Shown: positions 21,012 through 32,187 of the stretch, piece after piece
Numbering within the stretch: the stretch's first letter is position 1
Layout of the letters: each line of letters starts with the position of its first letter
Assembly (NCBI GenBank): GCA_005656395.1
Contig: SRSI01000038.1
Location: 372,001-436,000 of the forward strand
Direction of reading: 5' to 3'
Length of the DNA stretch: 64,000 bases
From: Strongyloides papillosus
Lineage: Eukaryota > Nematoda > Chromadorea > Rhabditida > Strongyloididae
Notes under the pieces: generated by a model
Seen by the model: the letters and a program-made list of their open reading frames with translations, nothing else
Databases searched by the model: none
What the model was told of the DNA's origin: nothing
Made by a program: the position numbers and the translations under genes

Positions 21012-23319
21012 TGAGGCTTCGATAAACCACTAAAAAAGTGGTTTAAACCAAACCTAAACCAGGTTTATAAGAAGATGCCCAAACCATAAACCTATATAAA
21101 CCAAACCATAAAAAAAGCAGATTTATCTTTTGAAACTAAATATTACAACAAACGATAAGATCATTAATTAAATTATCAATATTTAAACTTTTCTTTTGTT
21201 TTGTAAATATGTAAAGGTACTTGCTTATTATTCTTTCAAACCCGAGACTTGTACCAGGAAACATTGCGAATTTTATTCCCAATTTTGAGAGATTTTTAAA
21301 CCTGTTACAATGTTGAATCCAAAACTTTAAAACATTTTGATTACTCCCATCATATTCATCATGAATAATGTCCAAGTATTCATCAATTTCATCAAATTTG
21401 GAACATCTACTTGGTCTTTTTATAAGGTTAAAATCATCCTCAGAACATTTTTTATTATTTTGACTATTATTGTTATTTTGGTCATTGTTGTTATCTTGAC
21501 TACAGGTAATCTCCTCCAAGTAATTTCTTAGTAAATATTCAATATTTTTCCACTCAGTATTCGATAAAAAATTTTTGTGCGCAGCGTTAGGATTTAATAA
21601 TGTTGCTACATAAATAAAGTCATTTTGATAGTATTTAATTTTACTCTCTACTTCAGCAATAACATAATTTTTAAATTGAATAAATTCCCTTTCTAGTAAA
21701 TTTTGCTGAATTAATGTTGATTTTTCTTCTCCAAACTCATTTTCATCCATAAAATTTTCTTCATCAGTATCAGATGTACCATCAATAAATGAAGACGATA
21801 CTAAGTAGGATTCACCAATTCCTGATTGTTGTAGTTCCATTAATAATTTTCGTATACCAAAAAGATTTGGCAATATATGACAGATTGAGAAATCTGTTTT
21901 CCCAGCAAAATCAAATGCTTTCTCAAAGACATAACTCAAGCTTTCAATATTTTTTAAAGTGATAGTTTTTTTTAAAGTGAAGTCCATGTTTACATTACAT
22001 TTTAATTCTGATCCATATTCAGCTTCAAAATTTTCCAAAATCGACTTAAATTCGTTGATTAAATGTATTACTTTAAAAATTGCGTTGAATATTGTATTTG
22101 ACATTGTTTGAAGTCTTTTTTTCGTGTCTTTATAAATAATTGCAGCATACTTCTTTGATCTTTTAAAAAAATTTGAAATATTAATAACTTTATTTATTAA
22201 ATTCTTTATATTAGAAGGAGCATTTTTGAAAGATTTTTTAAGAATTAAATTTAACACGTGAGAATAACAATGATTTTTTTATGACCATCTACACCTTCCG
22301 TTATGTTTAATAATGCTCCATCAACAGTTACACCATATGGTTTACCAATTTCAGAAATTTGTTCAAAAATTTCAAATCCAATAAGAGGGACCACTTTACT
22401 TTTTTTTTGAGTGGCAGTATCTTCAGATTTCTCGGTTAAAACAAAATTTTTTACGTACACATCGTATAGATTAATGCATACTCCATCACCATAAACATAA
22501 TGTACTACAATTGGATATACATTACCATCTATTCTATCTGTTAAAAGACAAAAGCTAGGAGATTGTTTTAACTTCTCCTTAAGATCACTTTGAAGTTTAT
22601 TTGATAATTTTTTTATTTCTAATCGTAATGTATCTTTCGAAATAGTTTGATAAGGTGTGAATTCCATAATTTTCTTAAATTTTTTTAATACAATTCGCAT
22701 TGCTCCTATTGGGTTTTTACAGAAAAAACTAATTACAGATCTCAACAGCTTCTCATTTGACTGAAGTTTTAATTTATCTTTTATGAAGTAAATTTGTTAT
22801 CTTCGGTTGTTCATCATTCGAAAATTTTACTTCCTCGACTACAACATTATGTACCTTCTTTAGGTGCGGCTTTAATTTTGTAGTTGGAGCTGCACTATAA
22901 TGAGTTGGCTTTTTTCCCTTCTTTTCACATAACAAGCACTGATAAACCAACTTCTCATCAATGAAAACCTTTTTAAAATATTTGTCATACTTTGACATTT
23001 TTACAGATCACTAAAAGATTAAACAAAAAAATATTTCATAATAGGGGAAAATTTACCTTTAGTAGATTTAGTAAATTTCTTATTGTTAAATGCAAGGAAA
23101 GATTACAGTTAATGTCATAAAAAAATATATTTTAAATGATTTTATACCACGTTAACACTTTACAAAACCAAATTTTAAAAAAAATGCTTTAAGAGATTGA
23201 CCATAAAAATTTTTATGGTTTGGTTTATTCATTTATACAAATTTCAAACCAAACCAAACCTGGTTTATAGGTTTGGTTTATAAACCGGTTTACGTGGTTT
23301 ATGGTTTGTCGAAGGTCTA
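21012..23319 (-). mobile_element. hAT transposon with 8-bp target duplication
   Basis: Ends TGAGGCTTCGATAAACC (left) and TAGACCTTCGACAAACC (right, reverse complement) match at most positions. They are flanked by CTTTTAAA at 21004-21011 and 23320-23327, an 8-bp duplication. Subterminal copies of an AAACCAAACC-type motif crowd both ends (21040-21110 and 23210-23310), the usual layout of transposase binding sites in hAT elements. One transposase gene lies inside, broken by frameshifts. Confidence 0.92.
21136..22998 (-). pseudogene. hAT transposase with BED finger and C-terminal dimerisation domain, two frameshifts
   Basis: Three consecutive frames make one transposase. 22998-22774 is a BED-type zinc finger (C21, C24, H45, H50), which binds the ends. 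22745-22251 is the first part of the RNase H-like fold, with CLLTDRIDG holding the likely first catalytic Asp. 22257-21136 begins with the CYSHVLNLI motif typical of the region after the second catalytic residue. It ends with the dimerisation segment, including TSLGFERIISKY and a C-terminal INDLIVCCN. The second junction lies at a run of seven A (about 22275), and reading through it restores the conserved motif. The first lies near 22750-22774. Both are better explained by one-base indels than by introns, as no good splice sites are present. Confidence 0.85.
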
Positions 23320-23327
23320 CTTTTAAA

Positions 23328-26044
23328 CTTCTATAAGTTTGATTTTTTAAAATGATTTTGAAAAAAAAACATAAAAAGTAAATTAGAATAATTCGAATAA
23401 TTAAAATATGTTAACAAAGATACTATGATGTATTGATAAATATTTTTTATAAAAATCCTTACAATTTTACATTAAATCAAAGTTTATTAATGTGTTTTTA
23501 TAATTCGAATTACTATAAATTACTTTTTTATATTATCATTCAAAATCATTTTCAAAAATTATTGTTTTTTGTGTATATTGTTTTTTTTTAATTTAAGTTG
23601 AAGAGGAATTTCTAAAGATCAAATATATCATTTGTTATTAAATAAAATTTATATTATGCATTATCAACATTAAAAAACATTGTCAATTAATTTATTTAAA
23701 AGTAAAACTCAAAAAGCAATTATTTTATAAAGGTTAACCAGAAAAATGAAAACAAACATAAATTCAAGTAATTTTTTTCAGTTAATATACTAAATAAATT
23801 AGGAAAAAAATAATAAAATATTACTGTTGTTATTAGATTGTTTAAAAAAATAATTGTTGTTTAAACATTTACAGGTTTACATAAATTTGACTTTTAATAG
23901 AGTAATTCTTAATAAATTATAAAGAAAAAGTTTTATTCTATGATGTAAATAATATCCATAAAAAAATATCAAGATTCGAATTAGATTACATTACTAAAAA
24001 TGCGGTCGAAATAAAATATATATTTTATCAATATAAAACTATTATTGTTATAATTTTAGTATTCATTATGTTTTTCTGAATAAAACGGTCTATAATCGTT
24101 GCAAAAAACAATATAGTCTTTTTGCCTGATTACAATGTAAAATATTCTATTAAAACAGTCTAAAATATTCAATTTTGTAACAAACTTTTTTCAGTGTTGT
24201 TATTTAACACGTTAACTTTTAGAAAAAAAAAGATTAAATAATATTTATTCAACTGCATGATTTAATTTTAGATAGATAAATATTTTAAAAGTTTTAGTGA
24301 ATAAAATATAACAGTTTACAACCTTTTGAATATAATAATTTATAATTAAATTTTATCTAATAATTATTTCAAATGTATTGATTATAGATCAAAAATTGAG
24401 TAACAAGTTATAATAAATTATTTTTATTTACTTTAAGGCGTTAATTGAAGTCAGTTTTATAAGACTTTGTTTAACATATAATGAAAAACATGAACTTTGT
24501 ATAGACAAATTGAAATAATATAAATTATTCTTCTTTTCGATGTCATTCTTGTGATTTCATTACCAATATACTAAATTAATTGGTTGGCTTTAGTATAAAA
24601 ATTATAAAACGTTCAAATAAAGTTAGTTTTATTCAATTTTATCCACAAATTTTAAAAATATATGCGCTAGTTTTAGAAGAATGTTAAATTAAGACATGTA
24701 CTCTTATTTTCGTGTTTTCATCAACATATGCAGTATATATATTGAAAGCTAGATTTGATTAATGAAACCAGTCTTATTGTAAAAACCCTCAATATTTGCA
24801 GTAGAACCTGTGTTGTTTTAATAAATTTTTAAATATCTTTTCGAGATATAATATATTTTATTGAACTTATTATATCAAAAAATTAAAACATTTATCGTGA
24901 TAGTGTTTATATTTTATACAGAAAAAATTACTGTATTAGATTATCTCATAATTCCAATATGTATAAGAGTAATATTTAAATAAAATGAAATAAAACTTTT
25001 AACATATTTCAATTTAAAACAGAAATTTATATATCATAAGAATTATCAAACTTTTATACTTAAATAAATATCATGAGAATAAAAAGACTATAAAAGCTGC
25101 ATCCGTGTCTTCTTGATAAATTATTATGTGCTGAGGATTATTTTAGGGCAAACACTTATAAGAACACAAAAAATGCATCTTTAGTATGCTTAAAAGCCAA
25201 TTTCTCATAGGTAAAATTACCAATAGTAAGTTAACTTTTTAATTTACTCTTAAAATATATGCACAAATGATTCAATAAAATTATAATTCTTTCAATATTT
25301 CGAATGTACGTAATTAAATACAGAGAATACTTAACTGAAGACCTTATTGATTATAATAGTCTTTAATTACAGTTAATTTAGTTACATATTTCAAATACTA
25401 GAAAAATTTTAATTTTGTTATTTTCCTTAAATTTTGCATTTCTAACTTTAGTGTTAAGAATTTTATCAATTTCGCATTCTATAGAAAAATTACAAGTTCG
25501 AAATATTTTAATTTACACAAGAATGTTATATTTTCATTTTTTATTAAAAAATACATTAATTATTGTTATACTTTGACCTTCAGAATGTTCTGTTATACAG
25601 AGTATATGTAGTAAATGATGTATAAATTATGAATATTAATAATTGGCATTGAATGTGTCCACATTTTAATGTAATTTATAGATATCTCTGCATGCAGTCA
25701 CATTTTTTAAATTAGAATATAACTAAAATATCAAAATTATGGAGTATTGAAAGTAATACGATGACAACATTAAATTTATCTTTAAGTATAATAAAAGTTA
25801 ACAAAGTCAATTAAAAATGTAAGATCAATTTATTTTTATATCCTTTTTATCCAAAAATAATTTATTTTAATATTTAAGGAATGATGAAGTTTTATTTCTC
25901 TTAAAAAAATTGTCAAAATAAAAAATTATAAATATTAAAGAATAAATAAAATTAAAGAAGATTATTAGAAAAACCAAGGATATTATAGTTTATTTTTAAA
26001 GTACATCTTCTTTTGCCTTAAATATTTATTTAATTTTCTATACC
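23328..26044. other. Gene-free AT-rich stretch
   Basis: No open frame, tRNA or repeat pair could be supported apart from the possible CAGTG terminus at 24192-24196. Confidence 0.35.
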
Positions 26045-27272
26045 AAAAAGAAATAAGGAAAAAAAATTTGTCTCTCACATAACTCTCTTCAAATTTAACC
26101 GATTTTTATGGGTAAATAGCCAAAAGATGTGTTTTTTTCTAACTTAGTGCGGAAAATGGGTCTTAAAACTTTTAGTCTATAAATGGCTAAGTTATGTTTA
26201 AAAAATACCACATTTTTGGACAATTTTTTGCATAGTTTTGTGCAGAGAATAACTTTCTTCAAAGTTAATGAAATAAATTATTTTTTTAATGATTAAACAG
26301 ATTTAAATCTGGAATCCTGGGGAAACACAATACGATAGATATATATGAAAAACTGATTAAGTTATGGACCCAAGAATAGTCACCATTTTTTAAATAAAAA
26401 CAAAAATTTTTTAATGCTGTAATCTAAATAAAAAGTTGTTTAAAATAAATCAATTCAAAGTATTTTATAGATCTATGTCTAACCTAAAAAATAAAACTAC
26501 AACGAATTATATTCATTAACAAAATAAAGAGTTATATATATTTAGATGTCAATTTTTCCACTTTTTCTTCATCTTTTTCATAAAAATCAATTTTGTGATT
26601 GACATAACATTCTTCAAACTTAATCAATTTTTATGATTAAGTAGTCATTAGATGTATTTTTTTCTAACTTAGTGGGAAAAACGGTCTTTAAAAATAATGG
26701 TTCGTAATAGGCCATGTTATTTTTAAAAAACACCTGCTTTTAGTCACTTTTTTGTGTAGTTATGTCTTTCAAAAAAACTTTTGTAAAAGTAAGTGAAATG
26801 TTATAGCTTATGACTTTTTTGTAAGATACGAGTCAGGATTAAAAGGGAAACGTACTATTAGTGAATCGTTAAGAAACTGGCCAAGATATATGCCAAAGAG
26901 TGGTAACCATTTTTTTTATAAAGATTAAGAATTTAGTAAGCTATTACTTAATTAAAACCATAAAAAATCAAGTTAACGTGATTTTTTTTAGATAGATTTA
27001 TCTCTAACTTAATAAATGAAACTATTGCGAAGTTTATAGCTTATCAGCGACACGAGTTATACTAATTTTAGTTACAATTGTTACACATTTTATTCATTTT
27101 CTACACGAAAATCAGTTTTGTCTTCAGCATAGCGTTGTTTAAACTTGATAAATTTTTTTGGTTTGATAAATAATAAATATATTTCTTTTAACTATAAGAG
27201 AAAAAAATTATCTTAAAGAGTCTTAAACATAATTGACAAACTACCTTTAAAAAGATTTATTTTCCGGACGCC

Positions 27273-27404
27273 TGTAATCAAATTATAATATTTGATTATT
27301 TTAAATTAAATATAAATATTATTTATTGTGAAATTTGAATATAATTTTAATATTTATACGTGTTACATTATGTGGGTGACACCACTTAATAAAATTTTAT
27401 TACT
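27273..27404 (+). repeat. 5' LTR of the gag-protease element
   Basis: 132 bp starting TGTAATC and ending TTATTACT, identical to 29597-29728. AATAAAATTTTATT near the end could act as a poly(A) signal. Confidence 0.88.
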
Positions 27405-27475
27405 CTTCTTCAAGAAGCTCTATTACTGGAGGGCGAGGAAACAAGAAGAGTACATTAAGGTCTGACGGGTTTTGT

Positions 27476-29587
27476 ATGTCAGATTGGTCAAGTTCTGTGC
27501 AGAGACAGGAAATCAAAGGAGTTGTAGAAGCTGTGCTAGAGGAGCTGCAGACAACTATCGGATACGAGGATCTTGGAGAAGAAGTTTTGGAAGAACTTAC
27601 TCCGTTTGCTAGTTTAAGTGAGAAGAAAAGAGCCGCCGCTGTGAAGGATTCGTTGATTAAAACACAGGGACTTGAGAAACCAGTGATAGTGAAATATTTT
27701 GGTGATAATAAAGAGAAATTGAGTGACGTGGAAGTTGTGTTGAAAATTGAAAAGACCGCATCTGTGATAGTAAAAGCAATTGAAGAGATGCCGGACTACA
27801 TAGGAAAGATGAAAATGTTTGAGGATGTTAGTGAAGACATCGAATCATGGTTGAATCGCTTGGGAAGAGCAATGACGCTTCAGAAGACAGTTGAAGAAGA
27901 AAAAATATTGGTATTGATGACACTGGTATGTGATGAAATCGTAATGTGTATTGAAAAAGAAATGGAGAGAAAGCCGGAGTCTACGTATAAAGACATTTGT
28001 GACTTCCTTAAGGATCGCTATGATGAACAATTGGCAAGATCAACCATCAAATCAAGGTTGAAGAATTTCAAAGTGGATCCAATGGCACCTAAGTTTGAGG
28101 AGCAGTTGAAGGAACTAGCTGAGTTGGTAAGGAAATCGCAACCAAATGCATCTGAAGAAGCGATCGTAGAAGCACAATGTAACCGCATTGAGAGAGAAGT
28201 TGAAGATTGGGATACGTTATGGAACAAAGCCACAAGTCAAGAATGGAGATCATCTTCGGAGTTGATATCAGCACTTGTATCAACCAATGATCACTTCAAG
28301 AGAAGGAAGGAGCGAGGTCTTCAAAGAAGAGAAGTCAGTGGAAGCCATAACCGCCATGAGAATTATTTTGGGAAGCAATATGATGAGAAGACCAAGGTCG
28401 GAAACGTCCCATCATGTTTTGGATGTGGTGAACAGGGACATAAGAGATATGAATGTTCGAAGAAAGGAAAGGAAGAACCTTGCATTCAGTCCAAGCTATG
28501 TGAAGTTAAGAAGGTTGAAGAAGAGCCAAATTTAGATTACGTGGAACCAATAGATCTTGATGAGAGAATGAAATTAATATTGATGAATAGAATTAAAGTT
28601 GATGAAATCGGTGAAGATGTAACTTTGCCCGTGTTGATGAAAAGTGGAAAGGAGTTGAACAACAATTATATTTCTGTTTTGGCATTAATCGACGGAGGAG
28701 CCAACAAGACATCAGTCACCTACAATCTAGCAGAAGCTATGGGATGGAAAGTAGATGATCTTGATGAAGTTAAGGTAGGCTTAGCAGGAAATATAGAAGG
28801 AACATTCAAGAAGGGACATCAAGTAAAACTTATGCCAATTCAGGGAGGATTTAATGTTGACTTAAGGGTGTGTGTTGAAACCACAAGAAGGAAGGATGAA
28901 CGCTACGGGATCACGTTAGGTACTGATTTTCTGGACATGAAAGAAGTAGCAGTGCATCATGGTCAGAACAAGATGACTATTGGAGGAAGGTTGTATCATG
29001 GAGTAAGTTACAATGATTGGAAGAGATTGAAGACGATGTGTGAAAGAAAGAAATCAGAAGAGTCCGTGATTCAAACACGTCCAACAGTATTATGTGACGA
29101 TGTAAGGCCATGTGTTGTTCAAGTTCCAAAGTTTCAGTTTAATCAAAGAGAAATACCGAAACCAGCACCTGTTGACAAATATAGTGTAAAACATTGTATT
29201 TCAACAAAGTTGAACATATCAAAAACAATCGATGTGGATAATAGGGGAGAGGTATCTGAGAAGATAAAAGGAATTCCAGAAGATGGAGATGACATTTCAG
29301 TTAAGAATGATTATGCTTTGAAGAGACAAAGTAAAAAGGGAAAAACTCGCCTTGTGTATTATAAAAGATTGGGAACATTCCAAGAAATTCCTACATTTTT
29401 GAAGAAGAAATTGCGCACTAGACAAAGGGTAAAGATGAAAAAGACGGTTATAAATCAAATAAAGTTTGAAACATCACAAATTCATGCGATTACTGAAGTG
29501 AAACCGCCCTACGTTAATTTGAAAGTTGGAAAAGACAAAGATAGACTTCTGAAACGCCATGCAAAGGATATCGCTGGTATTGGTTAA
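27476..29587 (+). CDS. Gag-protease protein of a non-autonomous LTR element
   Basis: 703 codons, uninterrupted, starting at ATG 72 bases after the 5' LTR. Residues about 100-290 are a helical, charged capsid-like region. C314, C317, H322 and C327 form a CX2CX4HX4C zinc knuckle (CFGCGEQGHKRYEC) that binds RNA. A retropepsin-like segment ALIDGGANKTSV has its catalytic Asp at 406 (DGGA instead of the usual DSGA/DTGA), with a GTDFLD motif later. The last 150 residues are very basic and match nothing I recognise. The frame ends ten bases before the 3' LTR, leaving no room for pol. G+C is visibly higher than in the surroundings. The intact frame suggests the protein is, or was recently, useful for packaging. 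Confidence 0.85.
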   Translation: MSDWSSSVQRQEIKGVVEAVLEELQTTIGYEDLGEEVLEELTPFASLSEKKRAAAVKDSLIKTQGLEKPVIVKYFGDNKEKLSDVEVVLKIEKTASVIVKAIEEMPDYIGKMKMFEDVSEDIESWLNRLGRAMTLQKTVEEEKILVLMTLVCDEIVMCIEKEMERKPESTYKDICDFLKDRYDEQLARSTIKSRLKNFKVDPMAPKFEEQLKELAELVRKSQPNASEEAIVEAQCNRIEREVEDWDTLWNKATSQEWRSSSELISALVSTNDHFKRRKERGLQRREVSGSHNRHENYFGKQYDEKTKVGNVPSCFGCGEQGHKRYECSKKGKEEPCIQSKLCEVKKVEEEPNLDYVEPIDLDERMKLILMNRIKVDEIGEDVTLPVLMKSGKELNNNYISVLALIDGGANKTSVTYNLAEAMGWKVDDLDEVKVGLAGNIEGTFKKGHQVKLMPIQGGFNVDLRVCVETTRRKDERYGITLGTDFLDMKEVAVHHGQNKMTIGGRLYHGVSYNDWKRLKTMCERKKSEESVIQTRPTVLCDDVRPCVVQVPKFQFNQREIPKPAPVDKYSVKHCISTKLNISKTIDVDNRGEVSEKIKGIPEDGDDISVKNDYALKRQSKKGKTRLVYYKRLGTFQEIPTFLKKKLRTRQRVKMKKTVINQIKFETSQIHAITEVKPPYVNLKVGKDKDRLLKRHAKDIAGIG

Positions 29588-29596
29588 TAAGGGAGA

Positions 29597-29728
29597 TGTA
29601 ATCAAATTATAATATTTGATTATTTTAAATTAAATATAAATATTATTTATTGTGAAATTTGAATATAATTTTAATATTTATACGTGTTACATTATGTGGG
29701 TGACACCACTTAATAAAATTTTATTACT
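29597..29728 (+). repeat. 3' LTR of the gag-protease element
   Basis: 132 bp, identical to 27273-27404, preceded by the purine tract AAGGGAGA and followed by the CGCC duplication. Confidence 0.88.
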
Positions 29729-30000
29729 CGCCTTTTGTGTAATATTTTATCATAAGTATCTTTCCTCTCAAAGTTATTGAAAATTTTTGGTTTATTATTG
29801 TTTTAAAAAGCACAACCCGAAATAAAAAGAAAATTTAATATTAAAATCATTGATTATAAATTAGCTAAGTTATGGATCAGAAAGTGTTGAACATTTTTTC
29901 AAAAAATTCAATCTGATAACTGTTGTAGCTTCTCTTAATATTATAATTAAAAGAATGAACATTAAATTAAGGTATTTTTCCCAAATATAGTAAAACAATA

Positions 30001-30760
30001 TTAATGATTTTAGATTTGTTTATTATATGTTTTTATGTTCAAATGTATTTGTTTTCCAATTTAATTTGGATTTTGTTATGATTCATTCAATTAAAAGTAA
30101 GAAAATTAATTTTTCAATTTATCATCATTATTTTTTTATTACAGATTAAAGTTTTACATATTTCGAACATAAAAAGGATCTCCTAAAAGAAACAAAAATG
30201 TTAAGAATTTGAGTGTATGATCGTGTTGTGGCAACGTGTTTGCAATACTCTCCCTATGCTGAATAATCATACAAATAAAGTAACACTCAAAAATTTTTGG
30301 CAACATATTTTGTATGTAACATTAAACATTTTTGTAAAAAAATAGTAGAAATAATTTCATTATTTTATTTACATATTAATATCTTAATTTATAAAAAAAA
30401 GTATATTAAATAGTTTTATATCAATAAAACATATACATGTTTGTTCTTGTAATTAAAAATAAATGCTATAAATTTAAAAAAATATATTGACACAATATTA
30501 TATGTATGTTTCAGATAAAGTATGTAAAATACAACAAATTTTATAAAGAATATATCTTATATGTAAATCTATTTTCAAGTATGTTCATTACATACAAAAT
30601 AAAATCTATATGCGAAATATGTTATTAAAATTTTTAATTGAAGAAAATATTAAGAAATTAAAATTTTTATTTTCACCTTATTATTAAATTAAAATATTTA
30701 AAAAAAAATTTTTATTTATTTTTCATGTATAGTAACAATTTTTCCTATGTTACCATTATA
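30001..30760. other. Gene-free AT-rich stretch
   Basis: No feature supported. Confidence 0.3.
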
Positions 30761-31062
30761 GTTAATGTTGAAGATGGGGAGGGGGCGGGCGTGGGGTCTC
30801 CCCCCTTTTTTGTTCTTCCATTCATTTTTTTTTGAACTTTTTCTTTTCCTCTTTTATTTCTTCTTTCCTTTTTCTATTCTTTTCTCTTTTTTGCTCGCGG
30901 TATTTCTCCTCGGCTATTTTGAGAAGCTGCTGATCTGTCTTTCCTTTCTCACTGATATGCAAATTTTCAAACAGTTCTGGAAAAAATTTATTATATTTTT
31001 TTATGTTACTTACTTTGAATCCTTTTTTGCTTTTGTGTCATTCCTGTTTGACCTGCAATCAT
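30761..31062 (-). pseudogene. Exon-like fragment with a 37-nt intron, unknown protein
   Basis: On the minus strand an AG acceptor (TTGCAG) precedes a short exon of about 40 nt, then a 37-nt GTAAGT...TTCCAG intron, then a frame reading LFENLHISEKGKTDQQLLKI followed by a Lys/Glu/Arg-rich helix and a stop. Splicing keeps the frame. It resembles the tail of a Myb/SANT- or MADF-like regulator or transposon-associated protein, but the family is not recognised. The downstream edge is an unusually GC-rich stretch (30778-30805). No upstream exons were found, so it may be a relic. The open frame on the plus strand here is a pyrimidine-tract artefact. Confidence 0.35.
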
Positions 31063-32187
31063 AAATTTTTAATTTTTAAATTATGAATTTTTTTTTACAA
31101 AAAAGGTTATTATATACTGATAATAATTTGCATTTTAATTTTAAAAATTGTAATTTTTTATGTTAAAAAATTTATTCAGATTATTTGTGATTTTTGTTTT
31201 TGGAAAGTCAATACAAAATTTTAATTTTTAACAATTTCATGCATGTGATTTTATTAAATTCTTGAAATAAAATTATTTTTTACATGTTTTTTTTTCAAAC
31301 TTCTATAAAAAAATATATATAATACATGGATATTTAAACTATTTGCTGTAATACTTGAAATAAAGTATTTTGGTACATGTTTTCTTTCAAAATTTTAATA
31401 TAAAATATATAATAAATGGATATTCAAATTATTTATTGTATAACTGATATAAAATTTAAATAAATTAGATAAATATTGTAATTTATATCCATCAAAAATT
31501 TATATAAGAGTTGCATTTTTCTGATTTTATCCATAAAATTTTATATATAAAATATATAGAATATACTATGTCAAAGACGTTTTTGGCATTTTCTTAAAAT
31601 TTTACTATATAAATTAATAAAGAATTAGAGATTTTTGTTAATCAAAAAATTTGATCAAATTTATATTGAAATTTTTAAGATGTTATTTATTTACTCTATA
31701 GGAATTTTATTTGATTATTAATTTGATAATATTTAGTTATTTAGTAATAATATTTTGCTATAATTAAGAGTTTCTGTAATTTATTTGTTATCTTAAAATA
31801 TAAGTTTAATATGTCAATATTTAAAATAATTATTTTTTCAAGTTTTCTCCACATTACTTTATATCCATGTTTATTTTACAAACTATTCTTTTTTATTTAT
31901 TCCTTTAAAACTATTTTAAGTTGCTAATTCATTGTTTTTGTTAATATTGTTAAGTTTATTTTATTAATTTCTATTGATTTATTAGTATAATATATTGATC
32001 TATTTTTATAAAAAATACTTTTTTTTAACATATAGTCTTTTTTAATCACTAAAACTTAAATTTAAGAAAGACTCTATCGAAACTAAAAAGTACCATTTTT
32101 ATTATAATCGTTCTTATAAATAAATTTTTTACGTTGTTATTATATTGTACTAATTTTTTTAATTTCAGGTAGAAAAAAACGGGAAAA
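31063..32187. other. Gene-free AT-rich stretch upstream of the Helitron genes
   Basis: Should contain the 5' end of the Helitron, but no terminal TC or paired subterminal repeat could be placed. Confidence 0.3.

Larger units (their letters stand above)
20510..24196. mobile_element. Candidate old CACTA-like element enclosing the hAT copy
   Basis: The left end CACTGAAAAAATTATG and right end (reverse complement CACTGAAAAAAGTTTG) face each other and share about 18 of 25 terminal bases, including GTTACA. Both are flanked by TT. The termini resemble those of the CACTA-like element at 54049-61485. No transposase outside the nested hAT was found, so this would be a non-autonomous copy. The match is short and could be chance in AT-rich DNA. 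Confidence 0.3.
27273..29728 (+). mobile_element. Non-autonomous gag-protease LTR retrotransposon (TR-GAG type), recent insertion
   Basis: Two LTRs of 132 bp (27273-27404 and 29597-29728) read identically base for base. They flank one open frame with gag and protease but no reverse transcriptase, RNase H or integrase. The element is bounded by CGCC at 27269-27272 and 29729-29732, a 4-bp target duplication. A purine tract AAGGGAGA lies before the 3' LTR. It must have been mobilised by enzymes from another element. Identical LTRs indicate a young insertion. Confidence 0.88.
26045..30000. repeat. Diverged tandem repeat, about three units of 0.5 kb
   Basis: Excluding the inserted LTR element, the stretch repeats with a period of roughly 520-535 bp. 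A block with ATAACTCTCTTCAAATTTAA, then a TTTTTTTCTAACTTAGTG-like segment, then GGCTAAGTTATG appears near 26075, 26600 and 27130. The second-half block AAGTTATGGACC...CCATTTTTT appears near 26355, 26880 and 29870. Related single copies lie near 11445, 38920 and 52470, so the unit belongs to a dispersed family. No coding capacity. Confidence 0.65.

Noticed and set aside
30765..31064. Plus-strand 99-codon open frame rich in Phe and Leu
   Set aside because: It is the complement of a purine-rich exon-like stretch; the composition is a pyrimidine tract and there is no protein motif.
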